Assembly: GCA_963774945.1 (NCBI GenBank)
Contig: CAVZHA010000005.1
Location: forward strand, 648,739-712,738
Source: Trebonia sp963774945
GTDB taxonomy: Bacteria > Actinomycetota > Actinomycetes > Streptosporangiales > Streptosporangiaceae
Reading direction: 5' to 3'
DNA: 64,000 nt
The notes beneath the pieces are model-generated. The model had not been told where the DNA came from and did no database searches. It worked only from the letters and a program-made list of their open reading frames with translations. Position 1 is the stretch's first letter. Each line of letters starts with the position of its first letter. A program made the position numbers and the translations under genes. Below are positions 49,198 to 59,993 of the stretch, piece after piece.

Positions 49198-49368
49198 ATG
49201 ACCAGGAGCACCGAGATGAGAAGCACGAGGCGCGTGGTGTTGGAACGAAAGCTGGAGCAGGCCCGCAGGCTCGCCTTGGAGCCGACAGACCCTCTAACGA
49301 GAGAGCGGCTCGCCCAGATAATTGAAGATCTGGAGCATCAGCTCCAGAACCAGCGGAAGGTCGCCTAA
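49198..49368 (+). CDS. Small 56-aa helical protein
   Basis: MTRSTEMRSTRRVVLERKLE, then a continuous charged helix ending LEHQLQNQRKVA. The heptad-like Leu spacing suggests a coiled coil. Small proteins of this kind are common next to hypothetical genes in Bradyrhizobium-like genomes. CTCC-rich sequence precedes the ATG, so no ribosome-binding site supports the start. Confidence 0.45.
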   Translation: MTRSTEMRSTRRVVLERKLEQARRLALEPTDPLTRERLAQIIEDLEHQLQNQRKVA

Positions 49369-49446
49369 AACTCGCCAGCGGATCCTGATCGAGCTGATCC
49401 GCGCTATTGTCACTCGTGTGCCTGTCGTAAATCAAATCCGGACATA

Positions 49447-50411
49447 TTGGTAGCCCGCCGAGAATTGGGCCGCCAAGATCGTGCCCGGCGAGGTCGGTTC
49501 TCGTGGCTCGCCAGATTGACAGAAAAAGGGAGGCAGATCTTGCCCACGGGAATTGAAATTGGCTCCGCCACGATCCATCGCATTGTCGAGCAGGAGGGCC
49601 CATTCTTCGAGGCGATGCAATTTTTCCCGACCATGACCAGGGACCTTCTCGACGAGAACCGCGGCTGGCTGCAGCCCAGGTTCCTTGATGCCACCGATCA
49701 GCTGGTGCTCTGTATCCAGAGCTACATTGTGAAGACGCCTCACCACACCATAATGATCGATAGCTGCGTCGGCAACCACAAGCCGCGGCCGACGCGGGAC
49801 TTCTGGCACATGATGAATTCGCGATCGCTACGAGAAGAGCCTCGCGGCAAGCGGATCAGCGTGAACGACATCGACTTCGTCATGTGCACGCACTTGCACA
49901 CCGACCATGTCGGGTGGAACACGCGGCTTGAGAACGGCCGGTGGGTGCCGACCTTCCCGAAGGCGCGGTATGTATTCGCCGACCGCGAGCTTGCCTATTG
50001 GACCAGCCGTCACAAGGACGATCCCGCCGCGTGTCCGTGGATGACCGATTTCGTGCTCCCGATCGTGGCCGCCAATCGCGTCGAGGTCGTCAAGAGCGCA
50101 CATGCGTTCAACGACCTCGTTACGCTGATCCCGACGCCCGGCCACACCATCGACCATTATTCGGTGCAGATCGGCAAGCCCGGTGCGGATGCCGTGATTA
50201 CCGGCGACATGATCCACTCGCCGTTGCAAGCCCGATATCCCGAACTGGGCATGATGTCGGATTACGACTCGGGCAGGCAGCGGTATCGAGGCGGGAATTG
50301 TTCGGCCACTTTTGCGATACGTCAACGCTGATGTGCACGGCACACTTTCCGTCGCCCTCCACCGCTCGCGTCGTACGCTGGAAGGATACGTTCGACTTGA
50401 TTGACGTGTAG
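49447..50411 (+). CDS. MBL-fold metallo-hydrolase (one frameshift)
   Basis: Metallo-beta-lactamase fold with the signature CTHLHTDHVGWNTRLENGRW (HxHxDH), an upstream strand pair HTIMIDSCVGNHKPRPTRDF, GHTIDHYSVQIGKPGADAVI and GDMIHSPLQARYPELGMMSD (third metal ligand region). An indel near 50,270 shifts the frame; the corrected end reads CTAHFPSPSTARVVRWKDTF and stops at 50411. The true start is probably near 49,540 (before GIEIGSATIHRIVEQEGPFF); the first 30 residues of the open frame look non-coding. Similar to AttM/quorum-quenching-like hydrolases; substrate unknown. Confidence 0.82.
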
Positions 50412-50472
50412 TTCGGCTTGAGCTTTTTTGCCAAACGGGGTCAGCTCCGATGCTGAAAGGGGCAGAGACTAA

Positions 50473-50797
50473 ATGGCGCTTATCAAGACCATCGACACCG
50501 GACTTTATCGGGTTCCGCTGACCGTTAGGCCCTCTGACAGCACGCACGGCACAATCAGCCCCTTCGAATTGGTAACTTGCCGTGTCCGCGATTCCCGACG
50601 GAGCCGAAGGTATTGGCTACACCTACACCGCCGACCGCAATGGCGGCGCTATTGCGGACACGCTCCGGCGGAGATTCCGAGCTGATCGAGGGGCACGAGG
50701 CGGATGACACCGAAGCTATCTGGCGTCACGTCTGGTGGGCCTTGCACTACGGAGGCCGCGGTGGACCGCCGGTGCTCGCGCTGTCGGCGCTCGATGC
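50473..50797 (+). CDS. Enolase-superfamily (mandelate racemase/muconate lactonizing) N-terminal fragment
   Basis: Starts MALIKTIDTGLYRVPLTVRP, continues HGTISPFELVTCRVRDSDGA-type sequence across an indel near 50,590, then GIGYTYTADRNGGAIADTL, IEGHEADDTEAIWRHVWWAL and HYGGRGGPPVLALSALD. This is the capping domain plus the first barrel strand of talarate/galactarate-dehydratase-like enzymes. The similarity stops at about 50,797, where an unrelated, opposite-strand GAF-sensor fragment approaches, so the barrel with the catalytic residues is missing. Confidence 0.72.
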
Positions 50798-50849
50798 GCA
50801 TCAAGCCTATGAGGGTATTGTCGTGTTGGCTCAAGTAAGTGACCTACGG

Positions 50850-51435
50850 ATTACGAAACCATTTCCAAACCAGCGATATCAATGTCTTAGCTGGCTCGTG
50901 TTGCATATACGTTGCAAGGAGAAATGCGCGATTGGCGGCGAAGACGGAGATTGTAGTGTGGAGCGGACCGTTGAAATCGTTGAACTCTGTTACCGTAAGA
51001 AGGCCGCTGCAGCCGAGGACGCCTGCACGGCCTTCCCGCCCAAGAGCGCTCGCCCGGAAATGCTGCCTCGCCCTGCAAAAGTCCGAAAGGCCCGGCTGTA
51101 TTCCACCAATCGGGCGGAAAATTGTAATTGGTCGCCTGATAAAAGCCGGCATCATCTTGCCTCGCGATTGACGCCATATCAGCATCGCAAAGTCGCGCCG
51201 CCGTCTCGGTTAGCATCTGGAGCACAACTTGAAGGTCAAAGGTGGAGCGGCTGATGACCTTGAGCACGCCGCTGGTGGCAATTTGCCGATCTAGCGCCTC
51301 GCGCAATTCGCGCGTGAGCTGAGCGTTCTTTCGTCTGAGGTCGGCAATGCCTGTCACGGTTTTGGATGGTGCAGCGCGTTTCGACGGCTTGCGGCCAGCG
51401 GAAGCCTTATGGATCGTCGGCTTGCGCTTTGCCAT
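50850..51435 (-). CDS. GAF-domain sensor protein, N-terminal fragment (truncated, frameshifted)
   Basis: MAKRKPTIHKASAGRKPSKR is a basic N-terminus, then a coiled coil (LRRKNAQLTRELREALDRQI), then the start of a GAF domain (SEVLKVISRSTFDLQ-like VLKVISRSTFDLQVVLQMLT, ARLCDADMASIARQDDAGFY, QATNYNFPPDW). The pattern is that of the multi-GAF histidine kinases and adenylate cyclases common in Bradyrhizobium. Coding similarity fades after FPPDW, and the gene runs into the breakpoint near 50.8 kb, so no output domain is present. Probably non-functional here. Confidence 0.65.
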
Positions 51436-51651
51436 CCCCGGACCTCGCCTGGTAGCCGTGATCAACTATACTCTCGGCGATGGCCTAAATGCCATCTTCG
51501 TCTCGCGACAAGGCGACTGCCAATGCTGGCATGTCCGCGTCAGGTCAAATGCGTCATTTTGATCGATCGCCGGCGACTCCGATCTCCCTCGAGGAACAGA
51601 CATCTTCAGAGCCGGCGGCATGTCTCAAACGCGTCACGAACGGGTATAAGG

Positions 51652-52641
51652 TTATTCGATCACCTTGTCGGCGCGGATCATAATTGTCGCCGGGACAGTG
51701 AGGTCCAAAGCCTTGGCCGTCTTGAGATTGACCACAAGTTCGAACTTGGTCGGCTGCTCGACCGGGATGTCGGCCGGCTTTGCACCTTTGAGGATGAGGT
51801 CGACGATCTCCGCGCCGCGCCGCCATTGCGTGTCGTGGTCGGTCCCGTAAGACATGAGACCACCTGCCTCTGCGAACTCGCGGTAACCGTAGACGGCGGG
51901 CAGTCGCAGGCTGGAGGCGAACGCCGCAATTTCGCTCCGCCGACTGAACGTCAGTGGGTCCTCGAGGATCACAAGGCCGCCGGCCCCTGCTGCCTTGGCG
52001 GCCTCTAGCTGCGGTGCGATTTCCTCGGGTGAACGCACCTCGAAGGCTCGCAGCTGAACCTTTGCGACGTTCGCGGCTGCCTCGAGTTCTTTGTAGGCGA
52101 GAGCCGTGTACGGCGTGCCCGGATTTAAGACCACTGCAACGACAGAGGCCGTGGGGGCGATCTCGCGCAAGAGCTGAAGCCGGTTGCCCTGTAATTGAGC
52201 TGCAAGGTCCGACAGCCCGGTGACGTTCCCACCCGGTCGGGCGAGGCTTTCGACGATCCCTGCGCCGACGGGATCGCCGACGGCCATAAAGACAACGGGG
52301 ACGCCGTCGGCTGCTGCCTTGGCCGCCTTGGCGGCGACCGTGCCAAATCCGGAGACAAGCACGTCGGGCCTTAGCCGAATGAGGTCGGACGCGAGGCCCG
52401 ACAAGAGCTCCGGCCGACCTTCCGCGGATCGATAGACCAAGCGCAAGTTCTGCCCATCGACGTAGCCAAGTTCATTGAGACGGTGCACAAATGCCGCCAC
52501 AAAACTCGTACGATCCTCGCCAGGAAGAAGGGCGAGGTAGGCGATGCTGAATGATTTCGCTTTTTGTGCAGGAGCTCTGTTCTCGACGCTCAGGAGTGCA
52601 GCTCCGGCTAGTATTATCATCAACGACCGCCGGTTCCTCAT
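51652..52641 (-). CDS. ABC transporter substrate-binding protein (ABC_sub_bind family)
   Basis: 329 residues, intact, the cleanest gene in this block. Leader MRNRRSLMIILAGAALLSVE ends near APAQ. The domain reads FSIAYLALLPGEDRTSFVAA, LRPDVLVSGFGTVAAKAAKA, VPVVFMAVGDPVGAGIVESL, ARPGGNVTGLSDLAAQLQGN and RLQLLREIAPTASVVAVVLN, the hallmarks of the TrpX-like solute-binding family that is greatly expanded in Bradyrhizobium. Periplasmic. No permease or ATPase gene is adjacent, so partner and ligand are unknown. Confidence 0.9.
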   Translation of the reverse strand: MRNRRSLMIILAGAALLSVENRAPAQKAKSFSIAYLALLPGEDRTSFVAAFVHRLNELGYVDGQNLRLVYRSAEGRPELLSGLASDLIRLRPDVLVSGFGTVAAKAAKAAADGVPVVFMAVGDPVGAGIVESLARPGGNVTGLSDLAAQLQGNRLQLLREIAPTASVVAVVLNPGTPYTALAYKELEAAANVAKVQLRAFEVRSPEEIAPQLEAAKAAGAGGLVILEDPLTFSRRSEIAAFASSLRLPAVYGYREFAEAGGLMSYGTDHDTQWRRGAEIVDLILKGAKPADIPVEQPTKFELVVNLKTAKALDLTVPATIMIRADKVIE

Positions 52642-53189
52642 GCGACCTGCTCCCCACTAATCTGCGGAACTCAATGTTCAATCGTGAGCTCTTCGACGGA
52701 ATGCAGCCACCGACTGCGCAAAATCGTGTGGACGTGCCGATCTCGAGATTTCCGAGCGTCGCAGGATGCAGCACACGCTATGGGAACTGCCATGTCGCCG
52801 CCGCGTCAGCGAAACGAGTGATCAATTGGCGCAGCTTCATCGCTCGTCCTGCCTAGACTAGCACCCTGGAAGGGCCGATGTTAGGTCATTGAGCATGCTA
52901 CCGATGTCGCTTTTAACGACGTCGTGGCCTTGGCGTCGCAGCGGCCGTCGCTCGGCTAGAGATCAATGCGTCGGAGGCCGGAAGCGATGCCTGAACGTGC
53001 GCGGATGCACAGGCTTCAACAAGCAGCCCGCTACTGCGACTTAACGGACCCGCCGCCGTATTCCCTACTTGTCCGATGTTGAGGGCATCGCGGAAATCGC
53101 GGCGGCCACCCGCCAGTTCTTAGTGTGAACCCGAGCGGAAATCGCTTGTCCTACAAGCGTTAGTCGTGAAAAAAATCTGCAGCTGAGTG
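52642..53189. other. 548-bp region without a recognised gene
   Basis: Contains the upstream region of the ABC_sub_bind gene and sequence leading to the IS1182-like remnant. No intact open frame, tRNA, or clear repeat is visible; it is probably decayed insertion-sequence DNA. Confidence 0.35.
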
Positions 53190-53597
53190 GTCTCGCCGGC
53201 AGCATGATGGCGCGCAAGTACATCGGTCAGGCTTCTCGGAAATGCGTACTCAGCAGGAAGCGACTGGCACCCGCTCCGCACGGCAGAATATAGAGTGATC
53301 GGGGCTCTTGTCTTCGATACGGAGCTTGCAGAAAAAGCGATATGCAAGGTTTACCTGAACCTCGGCGCAAATCCGCCGCTCGGAGCCGACTACAACACAT
53401 AGCCGACGAGGAGAATCCGGATCATCAGCACCGGGTCAATCTGAGGGCCGCCTCGTGTGCGAGTAGTAGGCTGCCAGCTCCTTGCGCACCAGATCGAGCA
53501 AACTGTCGATCTGCCGACAATGATCGGGGGAACCACCTCGTCGGGATCGAACGAATAGAAGAACTGTCCCTGCCGAGCTTTCCCGTCGCCCCATCAT
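53190..53597 (-). pseudogene. IS1182-like transposase remnant
   Basis: Minus-strand translation in shifting frames reads MMGRRESSAG from the ATG at 53597, then FFYSFDPDEVVPPDH, IDSLLDLVRKELAAYYSHT, RRPS, VGSERRICAEVQVNLAYRFF and CKLRIEDKSPDHS. This is the conserved N-terminal block of IS1182/IS5-type transposases (GRPS-DP-LMIR, SERR-C-EV-NLAYR-FC). Several indels and stops are present, and the DDE catalytic part is absent or unrecognisable after about 53,190. A degenerate, probably inactive element. Confidence 0.65.
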
Positions 53598-53825
53598 GCG
53601 CTGCTCCCGCTGATACCTTCTGCAAACGGAGTTACAAATCGTAAGTCGGCTAAAAGGGCAACACAATCTCCTGGCGAACAGACGTCACCGAACTCATCGT
53701 CAGGTCCGAAATGTGCCAGGAGCTGCATTGCGTGCCTCCTTGTGTGTGATAATCTTTCCGGCTCAAGCAGATGCAGCATCTTCTTAGCCCAAAAGCCGTC
53801 ACCGGCTTGATGGAGGAGGCGGCAG

Positions 53826-56800
53826 ATGAATGCTTCGACGGAGTTCGCCACTGACGGGGATCGCAGCCTCCGCATCCTGTGGGAGGATGGTGACCGCATC
53901 TTCTGCCGGAGAGAACCGCCGGAGCGCCGACGGCTACGGGGAAACGGTGCTCGTCGTTCTGCCTGCCACTGAGCACCCTGCACCCGCCACGCTCGATCGT
54001 CTTGCCCACGAATACGGCTTAAAGGATGAGCTAAATATAGCGTGGTCGGCGCGGCCAGTAGAACTCGTGCGCGAGCACGGGCGCACGATACTGGTGCTCG
54101 AAGATCCTGGGGGTGAGCCGCTCGCCCAGCTGATCGGTGCGCCTCTGGAGCTGGGACGCTTCTTGCGCTTCGCCATCGGGATTACTGACGCTCTCGGCAA
54201 GGCCCACCAGCGCGGCTTGGTCCACAAAGATATCAAGCCGGCCAATATCCTGATCAACAAAACGACTTACGAAGTCAGGCTCACTGGGTTCGGCATAGCC
54301 TCGCGGCTGCTCCGCGAGCGGCCGGCGCCCGAGCCACCCGAGACCATCGCCGGTACCCTCGCCTATATGGCACCCGAACAGACCGGGCGGATGAACCGCT
54401 CAATCGACGCCCGCAGCGACCTCTACTCGGTCGGGGTCACGCTGTACCAGATGCTGACGGGATTTCTGCCGTTCACGGCGTCCGAGCCGATGGAATGGGT
54501 GCACTGCCATATTGCCAGGAAACCGATGGCGCCCGGCGAGCGGTTGAAGAATATGCCGCCCCCGGTCTCGGCCATCATCATGAAGCTGCTCGCCAAGACG
54601 GCCGAGGAGCGTTACCAGACCGCAGCCGGCGTCGAGCACGATCTGCGGCGCTGCCTCGCCGAATGGGAAGCCCGGCAGGTCATCGTCGACTTCCCACTCG
54701 GCCAAGCACGACGCGCCCGACCGGCTGCTGATCCCCGAGAAGCTCTACGGGCGGGCGCGCGAAGTCGAGACCTTGCTCGCCACCTTCGATCGCATCGTCA
54801 GGAGCGGCGCCCCGGAACTGGCGCTGGTCACCGGCTATGCCGGCATCGGCAAGTCTTCGGTCGTCAATGAACTTCACAAGGCGCTGGTGCCGCCGCGCGG
54901 GCTCTTCGCCGCAGGCAAGTTCGACCAGTACAAGCGTGACATACCCTATTCGACGCTCGCTCAAGCCTTTCAGAGCCTCGTCCGACCTCTGCTCGGCAAG
55001 AGTGACGCGGAGCTTAGCGGTTGGCGCGACGCCTTTAAGGAGGCGCTGGGCCCCAATGGCAAGCTGATGGTCGACCTCGTCCCCGAACTGGCGCTCATCA
55101 TCGGAGAACAGTCACCAGTCCTTGAGCTTCCGCCACAAGACGCGCAACGGCGTTTCCAATTGGTCTTCCGGCGTTTTATTGGTGTCTTCGCCCGGCCGGA
55201 ACATCCGCTCGTCCTGTTCCTGGACGATTTGCAGTGGCTCGATGGGGCGACGCTCGACTTGTTGGAGGACCTGCTGACGCAGCCGGACGTGCGTCACTTG
55301 ATGTTGATCGGCGCATACCGCGACAACGAGGTCGACGCGTCCTATCCGCTGATGCGGAAGCTCGACACCATCCGGAACGCCGGCGCCTCCGTTCACGAGA
55401 TCAGGCTTGTGCCCCTCGGCGCGTGAATACCTGACGCAGTTGGTCGTGGACACTCTTCACACCGATGCCGAACGTGCTGCTCCGCTCGCGCACCTGGTTC
55501 ACGAGAAAACGGCCGGCAATCCGTTTTTCGTGATCCAGTTTCTTCACGTGCTCGCCGAGGAGGATTTGCTCGCGTTCGCTCACGATCAGCGGCAGTGGGT
55601 GTGGGATCTCGATTGCATTCGCGCCAAGGGCTACACCGACAACGTGGCAGACCTGATGGCCGGCAAGCTCACCCGCCTCCCACTTGAAACCCGGACGGCA
55701 TTGCAGCAGCTGGCCTGTCTCGGCAACGTCGCCGGGGTCACGATGCTTTCGATTGTTCTGGGAATGTCGGAGGAACAGGTCCACGCCGCTCTGTTAGCGG
55801 CCGTCCGTCAGGAGTTGGTCGAGCGCGTGGCGGACGCTTACCGATTCGTCCACGACCGCATTCAGGAAGCCGCCTATTCGCTCATTCCGGAAGCATTGCG
55901 CGCGGAGGTCCACCTCCGGATAGGAAGGTTGCTCGCCGCCCGCACTCCCGCAGGAAAGCAGCAGGAGGCGATCTTTGAGATCGTCAATCAGCTCAACCGA
56001 GGCGCCGCGCTGATCACCTCACGGGACGAGCGCGAGCAACTGGCCCAGTTCAACCTGATCGCGGGAGAGCGCGCGAAGGCATCCACAGCTTACGTCTCGG
56101 CGCTTAAGTATCTAGTTGCCGGTGCGACGCTGTTGGCAGGGAACTCGCGCGAGCGCCGGCGTGAGCTGATCTTCCGACTGGAGCTGCATCGGGCCGAGTG
56201 CGAGTACTTGACGGGCGCGCTAACAGATGCGGACCAACGCTTGGAAGCGCTTTCAGCCCTCACCACAGATGCGGTCGAACAGGCAACCATCGCGTGCTTG
56301 CGTATGGATCTGTACGTGACCCTCGACCAGAGCGGCCGCGCGGTCGCCGTCGGTCTCGATTATCTTCGGCATCTGGGCATCGAGTGGTCACCACATCCGA
56401 CGGCGGAAGAAGCGTGCCTCGAATACCAGCGGATCTGGTCAACGCTCGGAGACCGCCCCATTGAGGCGCTCGTGGAACTGCCTTTGATGAGCGATCCGGC
56501 ATCCCTCGCGACCCTGGATGTTCTCACCAAGCTCGCGCTGCCTGCTCTTGTATACGGATGCGAACCTGGCTTGCCTGGTCATCTGTCGGGTTGTCAATCT
56601 CAGCCTCGAGAGCGGCAACTGTGACGGTTCGTGCTTCGTCTATGAATGGTTTGGTGGGATGATCGCCGGACCGCGCTTCGGCGACTACCAGGCCGGATTT
56701 CGATTCGGCCGGCTCGGCTATGACCTGGTCGAACAGCGCGGCCTGAAACGCTTCCCGGCCAGGACGTATATGAATTTTGGGAACGTCGTCCTACCGTGGA

Positions 56801-59362
56801 CAGCACATGTCCGGGCTGGCCGTGAGCTGGTACGTCGCGCATTTGAGGCCGCAAATCAAAGCGGCGACCTAAATTTTGCGGGGCATTGCTGCAGCCATCT
56901 CAACACGAATCTTCTTGCGGCGGGCGATCCACTCGATGAGGTGCAAAGCGAAGCCGAGCGTGGACTCGCCTTTGCGCAGAACATGCGGTTCGGTCTTGCC
57001 ATTGATCGCATCAGCACGCAGCTCGGGCTAATCCGAACTCTCCGGGGACTGACGCCGACATTCGGCTGCTTCGACAGTGAGCACTTCGACGAGCGTGCGA
57101 TCGAGCGCCGCTTCTCAGACAATCCAAACTTGGCATTTGCCGAGTGCTGGTATTGGGTGCGTAAGCTGCAAGCGCGCTACTTTGGTGGCGACTATGTTGC
57201 AGCCGTCGATGCCTCATTGGAGGCACAACGGCTGCTGTGGATATCGGCGTCACATTTCGAAACGGCAGAATATCACTTCTACGGCGCGCTGGCCAGAGCG
57301 GCATCTTGCGCCTCCGCTGCGGCCGATCAGCATCAACAGCATCTCCAGGCTCTGGTCACGCACCACCGACAGCTCGAGATCTGGGCGGTGAATTGCCCAG
57401 AGAACTTCGAAAACCGCGCGGCATTGGTCGGGGCGGAGATCGCTCGGATCGAAGGACGCGCGCTAGATGCCGAGCATCTTTACGAGCAGGCCATCCGGTC
57501 GGCCAGCGCCAACGGCTTCGTCCAAAATGAAGCCGTCGCCAACGAACTCGCCGCGCGGTTCTATGCGACACGTGGATTCGAGAAGGTTGCTCGTGTCTAT
57601 CTGCGGGACGCCCGACATTGCTATCTGCGTTGGGGAGCACATGGCAAAGTGCGGCAGCTCGATGAAGTGTATCCATACCTGCGGGAGGATGAACCCCTTC
57701 CCGGCGCGACGAGGACGATCGGGGCACCGGTCGAACACCTCGATCTCGCGACGGTGATCAAGGTGTCGCAAGCCGTCTCGGGCGAGATCGTCCTGGAAAA
57801 GCTGATCGACACGCTCATGCGCACGGCGATGGCGCAGGCAGGCGCCGAGCGAGTTCTGTTGATCATGGCGCAAGGCGGCACGCACCGGATCGCCGCGGAA
57901 GCCATGACCGGCGGCGATACGGTGACCGTCCATCTTCGCGATGAGGCAGTTGCCGAAGCCGTGCTGCCGGAGTCGGTGCTCAATTATGTCTTGCGCACCC
58001 GGGAGAGCGTCATTCTCGACGATGCCGCGACTACATTCCCAGTTTGCCGCAGACTGCTACATTCATCAGCGACAGACTCGCTCGATTCTCTGCCTGCCAC
58101 TGCTCAATCAGGCCCAACTCATCGGAGTGCTGTATCTCGAAAACAACCTGGCTCCTCGTGTTTTTGCGCCCACCCGACTTGCGGTGCTGAAGCTGCTCGC
58201 CTCTCAGGCGGCGATCGCGCTAGAAAATACCCGACTATACCGCGATCTCGCAGAACGCGAAGCAAAAGTCCGGCGCCTGGTCGACGCTAACATCATCGGG
58301 ATTTTCATCTCAAAACGTTCGGGCGAAATCATCGAAGCCAACGACGCGTTCCTCAAGATGGTGAGATACGCACAGGAGGATCTCACCGCAGGCAGCATGC
58401 GCTGGACGGATTTGACGCCACCGGAATGGCGTGCCGCTACGGCCCGCGCCCTGGAGGGATTGGACCCCAATCGGGTGGTTCAACCCTATGAAAAGGAGTA
58501 CTTGCGCAAGGACGGCAGCCGCGTGCCCGTGCTGGTCGGCTCAGCCGCGTTCGACGAACAGCGAGACCAAGGGGTCACGTTCGTGCTTGATCTGACCGAG
58601 CGCAAGCGCGCGGAGACAGAAGCTCGAGAAAGCGAGCGGCGGCTTTTCGACGTGCAAATGGAGCTCGCGCACGCCAATCGCCTGGCCACGATGGGCCAGC
58701 TCTCGGCCTCGATCGTCCATGAAGTCAGCCAGCCGCTCGCCGCGACGGTTACCAACGCCGAGGCCGGTCTGCGCTGGCTGGAGAGGCAACCTCCGGATCT
58801 GCAGCAAGCGCGGCAAACGTTCGGTGCTATCCTGGAGATCGGCCATCGAGCCGGCGATGTGGTCGGCCGGATCCGTGCCCTCATCCAGAAGGCCCCTCCC
58901 CGAAAGGATCGTATGGACCTCAACGGGGCGATCGGTGAGGTGATTGAGCTCACACGCGGCGAAGCGGTGAAGAGCAGCGTTTCGGTGCAGACCCAATTCG
59001 CGGACGGACTGCCGCCCATTCACGGAGATCGCGTCCAACTGCAGCAAGTGGTCTTAAACCTCATCATCAATGCCATCGAGGCGATGAGCGGAGTCGGCGA
59101 AGGAACCCGAGACTTGCTGATCAGCACCCGGAAAGCCGAGCCAGGCGGCGTGCTCGTTGCGGTGATGGATTCGGGACCCGGGCTGGCGTCTGCAAACCTC
59201 GAGCGGCTCTTCGACGCCTTCTACACGACAAAGCCCCACGGCTTGGGGATGGGGCTGTCGATCTGCCGCTCGATCATCAACGCGCACGGCGGGCGGTTGT
59301 GGGCGAGCGCGAAGGTCCCCCTGGGCGCCATCATTCAATTTTACTGTTTCTCGGCCAGTCAT
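53826..59362 (+). CDS. Giant multidomain sensor: kinase-like, AAA ATPase, helical, GAF, PAS, histidine kinase (frameshifted)
   Basis: About 1,840 residues. In order: serine/threonine kinase-like domain (about 53,950-54,680; HKDIKPANILIN, GTLAYMAPEQTGRMNRSIDA); AAA-type ATPase (54,750-55,430; Walker A GYAGIGKSSVVNEL, Walker B VLFLDDLQWLD); long TPR-like helical region (55,430-57,700); GAF (57,750-58,240); PAS (58,270-58,610); HisKA with H-box SIVHEVSQPLAA; HATPase_c with N-box LIINAIEAM and G-boxes DSGPGL and GLGMGLSICRSIINAHGG. The kinase-like part has GFG where DFG is expected and no visible P-loop lysine. Indels near 53,890, 54,700, 55,420, 56,555 and 58,040 break the frame. The last residues run into an ISL3 remnant at 59,366. 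Cytosolic sensor; stimulus and response regulator unknown. Confidence 0.85.
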
Positions 59363-59365
59363 CGT

Positions 59366-59740
59366 ACCCACAACGATCAGCGGATCCGATGGCATCACCG
59401 TTCGTCGTCGCACCACCCGCAGCAGGGTGTCGTTACTGACGGGCAGCCTGAGGCGCTGAGCAAAGCCTGCTGCCGGTCTTCCGCCGAGTGCCAAGCCAGA
59501 TGATGGACAATGCTCTCCAGCCGCGCGTACGACGCGCCGGATCGGGACAACATCGTCTCCGAACCGCTCGGCAAAGATCTGCCGGCGGCAATGCGCCACC
59601 TCGCAAACAAACCGCCGTGTGATCATTCGGATGCGTACCTCCTGCCGGCGCAGGGCAGATCGGCGACCTGTCGAAGGTAGCGACTGTGAACTCGGCGCGA
59701 AAGCGCCGCACAACGGACTTTCGGCCTCCGCCATCTGAAC
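59366..59740 (-). pseudogene. ISL3-family transposase, N-terminal remnant
   Basis: Minus-strand blocks in two or three frames: SRRVHSRYLRQVADLPCAGR, VRIRMITRRFVCEVAHCRRQ, IFAERFGDDVVPI, ALGGRPAAGFAQRLRLPVSN and DTLLRVVRRR, ending PSDPLIVVG. This is the zinc-finger and HTH region of ISL3 (IS204/IS1001-like) transposases, which continues VG-x-DDW in intact members. The catalytic DDE domain is missing; the element is cut at 59,366 where the histidine-kinase gene ends. Confidence 0.68.
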
Positions 59741-59993
59741 GCATTCCATCTTGATCGGATGGGTGGCACCCAAGTACGCCTCCCACACTGTCTGTAAAAC
59801 GGCGAGCCATTTGACCCCCAATCGGCGTCCAACGCTGCCCCCCATTGCACTCGAAGTTACTGGCGCTGAGAAGGAAATCAGTGGTTGGTTAGGGCGCATT
59901 GCCTCATCAATAATGTTACCGGAGAACTGACCGTCAGGAGTGGGGCGGCGATACCGAATCGGATCGGTATCGCCGATGGCAGGACGGATCAGC

